Part shown: positions 53,996 to 64,000 of the stretch, in pieces
How the letters are laid out: each line of letters starts with the position of its first letter
How positions within the stretch are numbered: position 1 is the first letter of the stretch
Source of the DNA: Gallionella sp.
Lineage (GTDB): Bacteria; Pseudomonadota; Gammaproteobacteria; Burkholderiales; Gallionellaceae
NCBI GenBank assembly: GCA_028687335.1
Contig: JAQUAI010000004.1
Location: forward strand, 62,001-126,000
Reading direction: 5' to 3'
Length of the DNA: 64,000 bases
Program-made: the position numbers and the translations under genes
The notes under the pieces: generated by a model
What the model saw: only the letters and a program-made list of their open reading frames with translations
Databases searched by the model: none
Told to the model about the DNA's origin: nothing

Positions 53996-54793
53996 ATGCA
54001 CCCAATGCTCAACATCGCGGTGAAAGCCGCACGTCGCGCCGGCAATTTGATCCATCGCGCGTCCGACAATATTGATCACCTCACCGTGACCAAAAAGTCC
54101 CAAGCAGATTACGTCAGTGAAGTGGATCGCGCCGCCGAGCGCACCATCATTGAAACCTTGCTGGAAGCCTATCCAAGCCATGCGATTCTAGCAGAAGAGA
54201 GCGGCGCTCAAGGCCAGTCAGAGTACGTCTGGATCATCGATCCGCTTGATGGCACGACCAATTTTTTGCACGGCTTTCCGCAATATGCTGTCTCTATCGC
54301 GCTGCAACATAACGGCGTGTTGAGCCAAGCCGTCATCTACGACCCAACCAAAAACGACCTATTCACCGCCTCTCGCGGGCGCGGTGCTTTCCTCAATGAC
54401 AAACGTCTGCGTGTGAGCAAGCGCAAGGAAATGATCGACAGCCTGATCGGCACAGGTTTCCCCTACACACGCTTTGAACATATGGATGCTTATATGGACA
54501 TCTTCAAAGATGTAATGCAAAACAGCGCTGGCCTGCGTCGCCCCGGTTCCGCCGCGCTAGATTTGGCTTACACCGCAGCGGGACGTTTTGACGGCTTTTT
54601 CGAGACGGGCCTCAAGCCTTGGGACATCGCCGCAGGATGCCTGCTCATCACCGAAGCGGGTGGCATTGTCAGCGACTTGGCGGGCAATCAAAATTACCTC
54701 GCCAGCGGCCACGTCTGCGCGGGCAATCCGCACATCCACGAGCAATTGCTCAAGATCATCGCTCCGCATCTGACCGACGGTCTGAAGGGCTAA
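53996..54793 (+). CDS. suhB: Inositol monophosphatase family protein (SuhB-like)
   Basis: [43 protein letters not shown]. Confidence 0.94.
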   Translation: MHPMLNIAVKAARRAGNLIHRASDNIDHLTVTKKSQADYVSEVDRAAERTIIETLLEAYPSHAILAEESGAQGQSEYVWIIDPLDGTTNFLHGFPQYAVSIALQHNGVLSQAVIYDPTKNDLFTASRGRGAFLNDKRLRVSKRKEMIDSLIGTGFPYTRFEHMDAYMDIFKDVMQNSAGLRRPGSAALDLAYTAAGRFDGFFETGLKPWDIAAGCLLITEAGGIVSDLAGNQNYLASGHVCAGNPHIHEQLLKIIAPHLTDGLKG

Positions 54794-54811
54794 ACACCAC
54801 CACCTGCCGTC

Positions 54812-55849
54812 ATGGACTCCACTATTCTCGTCCTTGCGATTACGACTATCGTTATCGTTCTAGTCTTTGAGTACACCAACGGATTTCATGACGCGGCCAA
54901 CATCATCGCCACCGTCATCGCCTCACGCGCGATGACACCGGTACAGGCGGTACTGCTGGTTGCTTTTTTCGAGTTTCTTGGCCCGCTGCTGGTCGGCACC
55001 GCCGTCGCCAACACCATCGGAAAATTTATTACGCTGGATGACATCGACCGCGTGTCTGCACTGACTATTGTGCTGTGCGGTCTGCTTGGTGCGATTGCCT
55101 GGAATCTGCTGACTTGGTGGCGCGGCATCCCATCTTCCTCGTCGCACGCGCTGGTCGGTGGCTTGGCGGGTGTGGTAATGGTTGCTGCGGGTTCCGACCA
55201 TGTCGTATGGGGATTCGGTGACTTGTTGCACGGCGAGCTAAACGGGGTCGCCAAAGTGCTCGTCGCGCTCGTGCTTTCACCTATCATCGGCTTTGGTGTC
55301 GGCTATCTGCTGCACCGCATCATGCTGCGGCTACTGCGCGGCGCGCACCCCTCGATCAACCGCGACCTACGACACTTGCAATACGTCACATCGGCTGGTT
55401 TGGCTTTTTCGCACGGTGCTAACGACGCGCAAAAAAGCATGGGAATATTGACGCTAGTGCTACTGATCGGCGGCTTCATCCCCACCTTTGAAGTGCCGTT
55501 CTGGGTGATGCTGGCCTGCTCGCTGACCATCACGCTAGGCATACTTTCCGGCGGCTGGCAGATCGTGCGTACGCTGGGATTTTCCATTTATAAAATTCGT
55601 CCGCTGCACGCGCTGGATTCACAGATGACTGCGGCAACGGTCATTTTTAGCTCGTCCCTGTTTGGTGCGCCAGTTTCCACCACCCATGTAGTTGCCTCTT
55701 CCATCATGGGTATAGGTGCATCGGAACGCCCCAAGGCCGTGCGCTGGAGCAAGGCGCGCGAGATCGTCACCACCTGGCTCATCACCATTCCCGGTGCGGC
55801 AGTGATGTCGATTACCTGCTATCTTCTCGTTCACACGATCACAGGGTAA
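54812..55849 (+). CDS. pit: Inorganic phosphate transporter, PiT family
   Basis: EYTNGFHDAANIIATVIASRAMTP ... SHGANDAQKSMGILTLVLL. Confidence 0.93.
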   Translation: MDSTILVLAITTIVIVLVFEYTNGFHDAANIIATVIASRAMTPVQAVLLVAFFEFLGPLLVGTAVANTIGKFITLDDIDRVSALTIVLCGLLGAIAWNLLTWWRGIPSSSSHALVGGLAGVVMVAAGSDHVVWGFGDLLHGELNGVAKVLVALVLSPIIGFGVGYLLHRIMLRLLRGAHPSINRDLRHLQYVTSAGLAFSHGANDAQKSMGILTLVLLIGGFIPTFEVPFWVMLACSLTITLGILSGGWQIVRTLGFSIYKIRPLHALDSQMTAATVIFSSSLFGAPVSTTHVVASSIMGIGASERPKAVRWSKAREIVTTWLITIPGAAVMSITCYLLVHTITG

Positions 55850-55854
55850 ATGCC

Positions 55855-56496
55855 ATGCTAGAAGCCTCCAAAACCTTGCTTGCTATCATCCTAGACCGCG
55901 TCTTTCCCAAGGTGCCGGACTTTTTCCAGATGCTCACCGAACAGGCGATCAAGGTGACTTACACGGTCAACCTGCTGGTTGAATATATGGAATACAGCGA
56001 CCCTGCAACGGCCGATGAGCTGAAGCAAAACGTACACGAAGCCGACCTCATTAAAGTGCGCAATCTGCACGAATTAAACGATGCTTTTTCAACCCCCATC
56101 GACCGCGAAGACATATACCGCGCCATCATCGCCTTGGATGAAATCGTGATGTACTGCAAGACCACCGTACACGAGATGGACGTACTCGATGTGAAGCCAG
56201 ACACTTTCATGCGCGACATCTCGCACTGCCTAAAAGATGGAGTCGAGGCACTGACCAACGGCTTCGCCAAGCTGGGCAGCACCCCTGCCGCCGCCGCGAT
56301 TGATGCCGATGCCGCACGCAAAGCCGAACGTCACGCTGAAAAACTTTATCGCGTCGCCCTGCCTCAACTTTTTGAGGGCGACAACTACATCAACATGTTT
56401 AAACGCCGTGAAATTTATCGCCACCTAACCAACGCCGCCGAACACATGGCGCTGTGCGCCAACCGCCTACACGACATCGTCGTCAAAATCAGTTAA
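55855..56496 (+). CDS. DUF47 (PhoU-like, TIGR00153) protein
   Basis: [14 protein letters not shown]...; directly downstream of the PiT gene. Confidence 0.9.
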   Translation: MLEASKTLLAIILDRVFPKVPDFFQMLTEQAIKVTYTVNLLVEYMEYSDPATADELKQNVHEADLIKVRNLHELNDAFSTPIDREDIYRAIIALDEIVMYCKTTVHEMDVLDVKPDTFMRDISHCLKDGVEALTNGFAKLGSTPAAAAIDADAARKAERHAEKLYRVALPQLFEGDNYINMFKRREIYRHLTNAAEHMALCANRLHDIVVKIS

Positions 56497-56506
56497 GTCC
56501 TCTCGC

Positions 56507-59233
56507 ATGAACGCACCAGAAAAATCTAGCCACACCCCCATGATGCAGCAGTACCTGCGCATCAAAGCGGAACACACCGACAAGTTGCTGTTCTACCGCA
56601 TGGGCGATTTCTACGAATTGTTCATGGACGATGCCGTGCGCGTCGCCAAACTGCTCGACATCACGCTAACCCAACGCGGCGCATCCAACGGCAACCCGAT
56701 CAAGATGGCGGGGGTGCCATATCACGCGGCTGAGCAATACCTCGCGCGTTTGGTGAAGATGGGAGAGTCCGTTGCCATCTGCGAACAGATCGGCGATCCA
56801 GCCACCAGCAAGGGCCCGGTCGAACGCAAAGTGGTGCGCATCGTCACGCCCGGCACGGTGACCGATTCCGCCTTGTTGGAAGAGAAACGCGACAACCTAC
56901 TCTTGGCGATTTCGTCACCTCCCCTGTCAAGGGGAGGCCGGGAGGGGTTAGGGTTTGAAGTTGGTTTAGCTTGGCTCAACCTCGCATCAGGGCAATTCAC
57001 CCTCGCCGAAGTCGCCGCCAAACAACTGCCTGCGGAACTAGAACGTCTGCAACCTTCTGAGATTTTGGTCGCTGAGAGTGTCGCCGCACCGCAATTCAAG
57101 AACGCCGCGAACAAATCATTACCTGATTGGCACTTCGACCGCGACACCGCGCACCGTGCGCTGTGCCAACAGTTCGCCACGCGCGACCTCGCCGGTTTTG
57201 GTTGTGATGATTTCACCGTGGGATTGGAAGCCGAAGGCGCATTGCTCGGCTATGCCAAACTCACCCAAGGCCAGAGCATCGCGCACATCCGCAACGCACA
57301 GGTTTATCACGCTGATGAGTTCGTGCGCATGGACGCCGCAACCCGTCGCAATCTAGAGATCACCCAGACCCTGCGCGGCGAAGCTGCCCCCACCCTGCTC
57401 TCTCTGCTCGACACCTGCGCCACCAACATGGGCAGTCGTCTGTTGGCGCACTGGCTGCACCATCCGCTGCGTAACCGCACGACATTGGGCGCCAGACTAG
57501 AAGCCGTCGAACAACTAAGCGCCTTGTACCGCAACGCACACGACCACCTCAAACCCAGCGTGGACGTGGAACGTATCACCGCACGCATCGCTTTGCGCTC
57601 GGCTCGTCCGCGCGACCTGTCTGGCCTGCGCGACACATTGCTCACCTTGCCACAGCTACACAGCACATTGGCGAAGTGTGATGCCGCACTCATCAAGCGG
57701 CTAGCTAATGCACTTGATCTCTCCGAGCCCCACCAAACCGTTCGTCCTGAGTCTCACCAATCCGTTCGTCCTGAGCTTGTCGAAGGATCGGCGCGCAGCG
57801 ACGGCCAGACCAGCGAGCCCATTCATGCTTCGACAAGCTCAGCACGAACGGGGGAAAAAGGTTCTGCACAAACAGGAAATGAATTAGTCGAGTTACTGCA
57901 AAAGATGTTGAAGGCCGAGCCTTCCTCCGTCCTGCGCGAAGGCGGCGTCATCGCCGATGGTTTCGACGCAGAGTTAGACGAGCTGCGCGGCATCCAAACC
58001 AACTGCGGAGATTTCTTGTTGGAGTTGGAAGCACGCGAACGTGCGCGCACCGGCATCAACACACTGAAAGTGGAATACAACCGCGTGCATGGTTTCTACA
58101 TCGAGGTGAGCATCGCGCAATCGGTGAACGTGCCAGACGACTACCGGCGCCGCCAGACCTTGAAGAACGCCGAGCGTTACATCACGCCCGAGTTGAAGAC
58201 CTTCGAAGACAAAGCACTCTCTGCCAACGACCGCGCATTGGCGCGCGAGAAGATGCTTTACGAACAACTGCTGGATGCACTCGCGCCGAGCATCCCGCAA
58301 CTGCAAGCTATCGCTGCCGCCATCGCCGAGTTGGACGTGCTCGCCACCTTCGCCGAACGCGCCGCCACGCTCAACTTCTGCGCACCACAGTTCAGCAACG
58401 ATGCACGCATAGACATCAAGCAAGGTCGCCATCCCGTCGTCGAAGCGCAAGTGGACACCTTCACCCCGAACGACTGCACACTCAACGACACGCGCCGCAC
58501 GCTACTCATCACCGGCCCCAACATGGGTGGTAAATCGACCTACATGCGGCAAACCGCCATCATCGCGTTGCTCGCGCATGTCGGCTGCTTCGTGCCGGCA
58601 CAACAAGCGGTGCTGGGCGAGATCGACCAGATATTCACGCGCATCGGCGCATCGGACGACTTAGCCTCGGGGCGTTCCACCTTCATGGTCGAGATGACCG
58701 AGGCCGCCAACATCCTGCACAACGCGACCGACAAAAGCCTAGTGCTGGTGGACGAGATCGGGCGCGGCACCAGCACCTTCGACGGCCTCGCCCTCGCCTA
58801 CGCCATCGCGCGCCACCTGCTGGAGATCAACCGCAGCTACACCTTGTTTGCCACGCACTATTTCGAACTCACACGACTAGCCGAAGAATTCAAACAACTC
58901 GCCAACGTCCACCTCGCCGCCATCGAACACCAGCACAGCATCGTCTTCTTGCACAGCGTGAACGAAGGTGCCGCCAGCCAAAGCTACGGCCTGCAAGTCG
59001 CCGCACTCGCAGGCGTGCCGAACAGTGTCATCCGCAGCGCAAAGAAACAGCTAGTGAAGTTGGAACAGAACAGCGCCGCACAAAGTCCGCAAGGCGACCT
59101 CTTCGCCGCAGCCCCCGAAGTGCCGGAACCGGAAGAACATCCGCTGCTGTCTGCGCTGCGCGATCTGCAGCCAGATGAGATGAGTCCGAAGGAAGCGTTG
59201 GAGAGGATTTATCAGTTGAAGAAGTTAGTGTAG
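56507..59233 (+). CDS. mutS: DNA mismatch repair protein MutS
   Basis: [64 protein letters not shown]. Confidence 0.97.
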   Translation: MNAPEKSSHTPMMQQYLRIKAEHTDKLLFYRMGDFYELFMDDAVRVAKLLDITLTQRGASNGNPIKMAGVPYHAAEQYLARLVKMGESVAICEQIGDPATSKGPVERKVVRIVTPGTVTDSALLEEKRDNLLLAISSPPLSRGGREGLGFEVGLAWLNLASGQFTLAEVAAKQLPAELERLQPSEILVAESVAAPQFKNAANKSLPDWHFDRDTAHRALCQQFATRDLAGFGCDDFTVGLEAEGALLGYAKLTQGQSIAHIRNAQVYHADEFVRMDAATRRNLEITQTLRGEAAPTLLSLLDTCATNMGSRLLAHWLHHPLRNRTTLGARLEAVEQLSALYRNAHDHLKPSVDVERITARIALRSARPRDLSGLRDTLLTLPQLHSTLAKCDAALIKRLANALDLSEPHQTVRPESHQSVRPELVEGSARSDGQTSEPIHASTSSARTGEKGSAQTGNELVELLQKMLKAEPSSVLREGGVIADGFDAELDELRGIQTNCGDFLLELEARERARTGINTLKVEYNRVHGFYIEVSIAQSVNVPDDYRRRQTLKNAERYITPELKTFEDKALSANDRALAREKMLYEQLLDALAPSIPQLQAIAAAIAELDVLATFAERAATLNFCAPQFSNDARIDIKQGRHPVVEAQVDTFTPNDCTLNDTRRTLLITGPNMGGKSTYMRQTAIIALLAHVGCFVPAQQAVLGEIDQIFTRIGASDDLASGRSTFMVEMTEAANILHNATDKSLVLVDEIGRGTSTFDGLALAYAIARHLLEINRSYTLFATHYFELTRLAEEFKQLANVHLAAIEHQHSIVFLHSVNEGAASQSYGLQVAALAGVPNSVIRSAKKQLVKLEQNSAAQSPQGDLFAAAPEVPEPEEHPLLSALRDLQPDEMSPKEALERIYQLKKLV
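56918..56956. repeat. G/C-rich hairpin repeat in frame in mutS (CCTCCCC-tgtcaa-GGGGAGG + ccgggaggggttaggg)
   Basis: Encodes [15 protein letters not shown], absent from the MutS core as remembered. Confidence 0.75.
57731..57852. repeat. Inverted repeat element in frame in mutS, with a 24-bp tandem near-duplication at its left edge
   Basis: CCGTTCGTCCTGAGCTTGTCGAAGGAT ... CATGCTTCGACAAGCTCAGCACGAACGGG; encodes VRPELVEG...[10 protein letters not shown]. Confidence 0.85.
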
Positions 59234-59251
59234 CCACTTACCAGATTAATT

Positions 59252-60079
59252 ATGGATATCTTCTTTGCCGATGACTCAACACAAAAAAGTGCCCGAGAAG
59301 GTATGGGAACTGTTGTAGCTATTGGCGGCATCTTTGTGGAGGACTCCGCATTGCGACCTCTCAATACAAGAATTGATGAGATTGCCTCCAAATTCGGCAT
59401 ACCAAAAGGAGATGAGCTCAAGTGGTCTCCTCGCAAAGGTACATGGATACACAGCAATCTACATGCCGAAGCTCGAACTGAGTGCTATTCGCAAGTCCTG
59501 CAAGCTGCGATTGAACACGAGGTGCGCGCCATAGTCATTTGTTGGGATACAGGCCAAACCACACTAAAGGGTGAAAAAGCATTTAATAAATGCGTCGACT
59601 ATTTATTTGAACGCATGGCGGTTCATCTGGAAAAAAGAGATACAACAGCAATTCTCGTCGCCGATAGACCTGGCGGCGGCAAAGATCAAGAAGAGCAGTT
59701 TCTCAGCGACTTTGTAACTCGCGTGCAGAACGGTACCGAACACGTAGTACCTGATCGCATCCTTATGAATGTACTCACCACTCCTTCAAACCTGGTTCGC
59801 CATTTACAACTTGCCGATTTAGTAACTGGGATAACTACCGCTATGGTTTGCGGACAATACAAATACGCCGCTCCTCTCTTCGATTCAATAAGAAGCATTT
59901 TGATACAAAACCATTTTGGCTCCATTGGAGGCACAGGACTAAAGCTGTTCCCAGACCAACTTATCAATGTCTACCACCATGTCCTAAAAGAAAATACATT
60001 CTGGCGAGTCGGTGCAGGCATGGGTGTGACTTTACCCTACCCCAAGTACCCTTATGAACACGACGAATTTAAGAAATAA
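59252..60079 (+). CDS. DUF3800 domain protein
   Basis: MDIFFADDSTQ...VAIGGIFVED...GDELKWS...; C-terminal LQLADLVTGI. Confidence 0.8.
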   Translation: MDIFFADDSTQKSAREGMGTVVAIGGIFVEDSALRPLNTRIDEIASKFGIPKGDELKWSPRKGTWIHSNLHAEARTECYSQVLQAAIEHEVRAIVICWDTGQTTLKGEKAFNKCVDYLFERMAVHLEKRDTTAILVADRPGGGKDQEEQFLSDFVTRVQNGTEHVVPDRILMNVLTTPSNLVRHLQLADLVTGITTAMVCGQYKYAAPLFDSIRSILIQNHFGSIGGTGLKLFPDQLINVYHHVLKENTFWRVGAGMGVTLPYPKYPYEHDEFKK

Positions 60080-60164
60080 TAATTGAAGGATTCAGCTTCG
60101 CATTTCCTTCGCCCCCCTCACTCCAAAGCTCTAAGCGCTACAAATACTTATCAAGGAATATCAG

Positions 60165-60605
60165 ATGATCGAAAGTTCGCTTCCCGAAATCCAAAGCGTG
60201 TCCGTCGCCATCCGCGATGCGGTCGCCCCCGTATTTTTGTTGACGGGTGTTGGCTCTATCCTCTCTGTGCTGGTGAACCGACTTGGCCGAGCGATCGACC
60301 GTGCTCGTGTGCTTCACACTATGAATGAAGACCAGCGTGCCAAGCATGTGGATGAGTTCGAGATCATTGTGCGGCGCACTGCTTGGATTCGCAGGTCTAT
60401 CGGGCTGATCACGCTGGCGGCATTGAGTGTGTGTACGTCTATCGCATCACTCTTCGTCGAGGTGAAGATGGGCTTGAATATGCCGGACATCGTCGCCGGT
60501 ACGTTCTTCGCAGCCATGTTCTTTCTCATTCTGGGCTTGCTGTGCTTCTTGCGAGAGATCTCTTTGGCTTCAAGAGAGTTGAGCTTCTTGAACAAGTTGA
60601 ATTAG
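60165..60605 (+). CDS. DUF2721 family membrane protein
   Basis: AIRDAVAPVFLLTGVGSILSVLVNRLGRAIDRARVL, three TM helices. Confidence 0.85.
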   Translation: MIESSLPEIQSVSVAIRDAVAPVFLLTGVGSILSVLVNRLGRAIDRARVLHTMNEDQRAKHVDEFEIIVRRTAWIRRSIGLITLAALSVCTSIASLFVEVKMGLNMPDIVAGTFFAAMFFLILGLLCFLREISLASRELSFLNKLN

Positions 60606-60644
60606 TCCGCAAAATGACGCCCACTTGAACAATGTGGGCGCTTA

Positions 60645-60962
60645 TCACTCCAATATCTGATAAGGCTCCATCGTCACCGATTCGACGCGCTCACCGAGCA
60701 TGATGATCTCCCCTTCTCTTCGGCTGTTTCCCGTTTCGGTGAATTCGAAGCGATAGGTGCGGCGCAGTATGCGGCGGCCAGATGAGTCGCGATCAAGCGC
60801 GAGGCTGGTGCTGGCGACGGTGTCATCTAGAAATTGCAGTTCTTCTTTGGCGCAAGCGCGTCTGCTCGCATCACGTGCGATCTCCAAGATGCGGATGCTG
60901 TGTAGCCAGTACCATCCCAAGGCGATGATGACCAGCAATGCGAATAAGCTCAAGATGTCCAT
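60645..60962 (-). CDS. DUF3301 family protein
   Basis: Single N-terminal TM, ARDASRRACAKEELQFLDDTVASTSLALDRDSSGRRILRRTYRFEFTETG. Confidence 0.85.
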   Translation of the reverse strand: MDILSLFALLVIIALGWYWLHSIRILEIARDASRRACAKEELQFLDDTVASTSLALDRDSSGRRILRRTYRFEFTETGNSRREGEIIMLGERVESVTMEPYQILE

Positions 60963-61076
60963 TTTGGTTTGCTATCTAACGGGGGCTGGATTCTAACTTG
61001 CCGTTGAACTATGGGCTCATTTAGGGACGCGATGAAGCATAGCCCTTCTCCATATAACTGCTAGACTCCGGCACTT

Positions 61077-61667
61077 ATGGATATCGCAAAGATTTCCTAT
61101 CAGCTTGAGCACTCCGGCTACATTGTTCTAGCCAAGCCGCTGGCGGAGGGACTGCTGGCTGACTTATTCGTGCGCTGTCACGATGACAACTCCACTCGCT
61201 TCCATGCTGCCCAAGTTGGGCGTGGTGCGGGCAAGCAGCTCAGTGGGATGCGTGGTGATGTCATCAATTGGCTCGATGCCTCCAACGATACCGATCAAGC
61301 CTATCTCGCGTGTATGGAGTTGTTGCGTTTGGGATTGAATGAGTCGGTATTTTTGGGGTTGTTTGATTACGAATGCCATTACGCGATCTATGGCGAAGGC
61401 GAGGGTTACGCCAAGCATTCGGATGTGTTGCAAGGCCAGAAGAATCGCATTCTCACAACGGTGTTGTATTTGAATGAAGATTGGCATGCGCCCGATGGCG
61501 GCGAGTTGGTGGTGTTTGAAGCTTCAGGGAAAACTGTGGTTACCACGGTGAATCCAACTTTTGGCACGATGATTATTTTCTTGAGCGAGTCTTTTCCGCA
61601 TGAGGTGCTGCTCTCACGCGCCACACGCCGCAGCATCGCTGGCTGGTTTCGCGTAAGCGGAAGTTGA
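61077..61667 (+). CDS. 2OG-Fe(II) oxygenase (PKHD-type)
   Basis: YAKHSDVLQGQKNRILTTVLYLNEDWHAPDGGELVVF ... FPHEVLLSRATRRSIAGWFR. Confidence 0.9.
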   Translation: MDIAKISYQLEHSGYIVLAKPLAEGLLADLFVRCHDDNSTRFHAAQVGRGAGKQLSGMRGDVINWLDASNDTDQAYLACMELLRLGLNESVFLGLFDYECHYAIYGEGEGYAKHSDVLQGQKNRILTTVLYLNEDWHAPDGGELVVFEASGKTVVTTVNPTFGTMIIFLSESFPHEVLLSRATRRSIAGWFRVSGS

Positions 61668-61670
61668 GCG

Positions 61671-61862
61671 TCAGGAAATTGGGGCAAACCTCGGCACGAA
61701 CTCCCCCTCGTGTTGCACCAGTTCAAAGAAAACTTGTTTGGGTCTGGCCCAGATCATGCCGTTTTCAGATTGGTAGATCATCATGATGACCGTCGGGTCT
61801 GATTCCAGTTTGGCTTCACAAACGATCTCGTAGATACCACCTTTGTAGTGTCGATATTTCAT
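61671..61862 (-). CDS. DUF1653 family small protein
   Basis: MKYRHYKGGIYEIVCEAKLESDPTVIMMIYQSENGMIWARPKQVFFE. Confidence 0.85.
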   Translation of the reverse strand: MKYRHYKGGIYEIVCEAKLESDPTVIMMIYQSENGMIWARPKQVFFELVQHEGEFVPRFAPIS

Positions 61863-61926
61863 TGTTTGCGTTCCTCGTCTGGTTGCGGCTTGCCTCACAA
61901 AATACGACGACTTCCAGTTCTTAAAT

Positions 61927-62985
61927 CTAGGCGAATAAGCGGCGCAGCTGTTCCGCATCGGGGTGATGTATTACACCCTTTTCTGTAATCAGCCCAGTAA
62001 CCAATTCCGCTGGGGTGACATCAAATGCGGGGTTGCGTATCGTCACTCCCGCTGCGGCCCAGTGATAGTCGCGGAAGCCTTTGACTTCCTCGGTGGAGCG
62101 CTCTTCGATGGGAATGTCTTTACCCGTGGCAATAGTCATATCGATAGTCGATAACGGGCAAGCGACATAAAACGGAATGTTATGCCGCTGGGCTAGTACC
62201 GCCACCATGTAAGTCCCAATCTTGTTCGCCACATCGCCGTTGGCAGCAACGCGATCCGTCCCCACCACTACAGCGTCGATTTCCCCTTGCGCCATCAGGT
62301 GTCCGGCCATATTGTCAGTAATGAGTGTTACGGGAATATTTTCCTGCACCATTTCCCATGCGGTCAAACGCGCCCCTTGTAAAAAGGGACGTGTCTCGTC
62401 TGCGATAACCGAGATTTTTTTACCGCTTTCCACAGCAGAACGGAACACGCCAAGTGCAGTACCCCACCCTGCTGTGGCCAGCGCGCCCGCATTGCAATGC
62501 GTCAAGACGCGCGCACCGTCTTGCAGCAAAGCAGCGCCATGCGCGCCCATGGCTTTGTTGATGCGAACGTCTTCGGCCAGAATTTCGTGCGCTTCGGTTA
62601 GCAAGTGCTGAGCTATCTGCTGCTGCGTTTGCGTAGCCACAGATTCCCAAACTTTACGCATGCGCTGCAATGCCCAGAACAGATTTACCGCCGTTGGGCG
62701 ACTTGCCGCAAGCACGGCAAAACCAGCTTCCATACCTTGCTTGAAGTCAGCCTTCTCATCATTCCCTTCGCCCTTAGCGCGTTGGGATAATTTCAATGCC
62801 TCCAGTGCCACGCCATATGCCGCCGCCACGCCAATCGCCGGTGCACCACGCACCACCATGCTGCGTATACCCTCGGCCACCGAGGCCGCTGTGTAGTAGC
62901 TTAAATACTCAAAAGCGGCAGGCAGAATGCGCTGATCGATCATCTCAAGCCGGTTGTTGAACCAACGCAGGGTTTCGATTTTCAT
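61927..62985 (-). CDS. mtnA: S-methyl-5-thioribose-1-phosphate isomerase
   Basis: MKIETLRWFNNRLEMIDQRILP ... VVRGAPAIGVAAAYG ... IEERSTEEV. Confidence 0.95.
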   Translation of the reverse strand: MKIETLRWFNNRLEMIDQRILPAAFEYLSYYTAASVAEGIRSMVVRGAPAIGVAAAYGVALEALKLSQRAKGEGNDEKADFKQGMEAGFAVLAASRPTAVNLFWALQRMRKVWESVATQTQQQIAQHLLTEAHEILAEDVRINKAMGAHGAALLQDGARVLTHCNAGALATAGWGTALGVFRSAVESGKKISVIADETRPFLQGARLTAWEMVQENIPVTLITDNMAGHLMAQGEIDAVVVGTDRVAANGDVANKIGTYMVAVLAQRHNIPFYVACPLSTIDMTIATGKDIPIEERSTEEVKGFRDYHWAAAGVTIRNPAFDVTPAELVTGLITEKGVIHHPDAEQLRRLFA

Positions 62986-62993
62986 ATCGTCAC

Positions 62994-63884
62994 TCAGTTG
63001 TTTTTCAGCGCTTGCATACACAGCGCCAAATTGGCTTGCCAATCTCCCGCTGCCAGACCAAAAGTTTGGGTAAGTTTATTGTTGGACATCACGGAGTTTT
63101 GCGGACGGGCTGCCGGAGTGGGATACTCCGCCGAGGTAATAGGGTGCAATACGGGCGAGTTGGACAATTCAGCCAAGCGCAATATCTCGGCAGTAAAGCC
63201 ACACCAAGACACACTTCCCGACGAGGTAAGTTGATACGCACCGGACACTTCAGCTCTCCGGTCGGCATCGGCTTTCGGTGCGTAGAGCTGCGCCAGTATT
63301 TGCGCGGGAATTTCGGCCAGCGTGCGGCTCCATGTTGGCGCACCGATTTGATCGTCAACTACGCGCAATTGATCGCGTTCTTTGGCCAAGCGCAGCATAG
63401 TCAGCAAAAAGTTTTTTCCGCGCGCGCCGTATACCCAACTAGTGCGGAATATCAGGTGATTGCAGCCAGACGAGCGGATGGCCTGTTCACCCATCAGCTT
63501 GCTCTTGCCGTACACGCCCAGCGGATTGGGTGTGTCATCTTCCTGATAAGCACCTTGTTTACTACCATCGAAAATATAGTCGGTGGAGTAATGCAGCAGT
63601 AATGCCCCCAGTTTTTTGGCTTCTTCCGCCATCACGGCGGGTGAGGAGGCATTCACGGCCATCGCAATCTCCGGTTCAGTCTCCGCTTTATCTACCGCAG
63701 TATAGGCAGCAGGATTGACGATGATGTCCGGGCGAATCTCCCGAATCGCGGCTCGCACAGCATTCGCATCACGTAAATCGAGTGCCGCGCTGTCAACCGC
63801 GATGACTTGCCCGAGCGAGGTCAGCGTGCGTTGCAACTCCCAACCGACTTGCCCATTCTTACCCGTGAGCAGTATTTTTTTCAC
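62994..63884 (-). CDS. rfbD: dTDP-4-dehydrorhamnose reductase (GTG start)
   Basis: KKILLTGKNGQVGWELQRTL ... NPAAYTAVDKAE. Confidence 0.95.
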   Translation of the reverse strand: MKKILLTGKNGQVGWELQRTLTSLGQVIAVDSAALDLRDANAVRAAIREIRPDIIVNPAAYTAVDKAETEPEIAMAVNASSPAVMAEEAKKLGALLLHYSTDYIFDGSKQGAYQEDDTPNPLGVYGKSKLMGEQAIRSSGCNHLIFRTSWVYGARGKNFLLTMLRLAKERDQLRVVDDQIGAPTWSRTLAEIPAQILAQLYAPKADADRRAEVSGAYQLTSSGSVSWCGFTAEILRLAELSNSPVLHPITSAEYPTPAARPQNSVMSNNKLTQTFGLAAGDWQANLALCMQALKNN

Positions 63885-64000
63885 TCAAACACCTCAGCAT
63901 CTTTGAACCGAATTCCCGCTTGGTCTTTCGCAGCCAGTAGTGGGGTTGCGCCATCCAACTGCCAGTCGATGTTCAGATCAGGATCGTTCCATAAAATAGA
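63881..64000 (-). CDS. rfbC: dTDP-4-dehydrorhamnose 3,5-epimerase, C-terminal part (runs off window)
   Basis: Reverse strand ...ILWNDPDLNIDWQLDGATPLLAAKDQAGIRFKDAEVFE*; GTGA overlap with rfbD start. Confidence 0.85.
   Translation of the reverse strand, partial: SILWNDPDLNIDWQLDGATPLLAAKDQAGIRFKDAEVFE

Overview
The window is chromosomal DNA that looks betaproteobacterial, possibly Gallionellaceae/Nitrosomonadales-like (taxonomy is inferred from gene content and order, not tested). It is densely coding and mostly housekeeping. Minus strand, low to high coordinate: cyt b561 (partial), ispG-rodZ-pilW/pilF-rlmN-ndk, tldD-nitrilase-yhdP. Then glnE (+), ilvE-Zn finger-waaF (+). A small accessory patch follows (PhnD-like binding protein + HAMP/PAS/GGDEF gene pair, a GAF/PAS/GGDEF gene, a VapC relic). 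Next come alaS, an arn lipid-A-modification set (arnC, split arnA, arnD) directly downstream of guaBA, glnB/K, a frameshifted ankyrin gene, and rep. The plus strand then carries an MCE/Mla-type transporter operon. Further on: nlpD-pcm-surE, serB, HPP/hemerythrin/flavoprotein genes, a complete isc operon (iscR-iscS-iscU-iscA-hscB-hscA-fdx-iscX) plus dsbB, cysE, trmJ, suhB, pit-DUF47, mutS, a DUF3800 gene, mtnA and rfbD/rfbC. No tRNA, rRNA, CRISPR array or intact mobile element was recognised. The most notable signals are: (1) a G8 tract splitting an ankyrin gene into two frames; (2) two different repeat elements sitting in frame inside mutS; (3) a foldback repeat shared by the guaB-guaA and iscS-iscU intercistronic gaps, with an architecturally similar one in arn; (4) an IscR-type site and promoter embedded in the 3' end of cysE; (5) unannotated relics of a VapC toxin and a BRO/antirepressor protein; (6) a PhnD/diguanylate cyclase pair; (7) arn genes placed in the guaBA transcription unit. 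I did not find an unambiguous, wholly new system.
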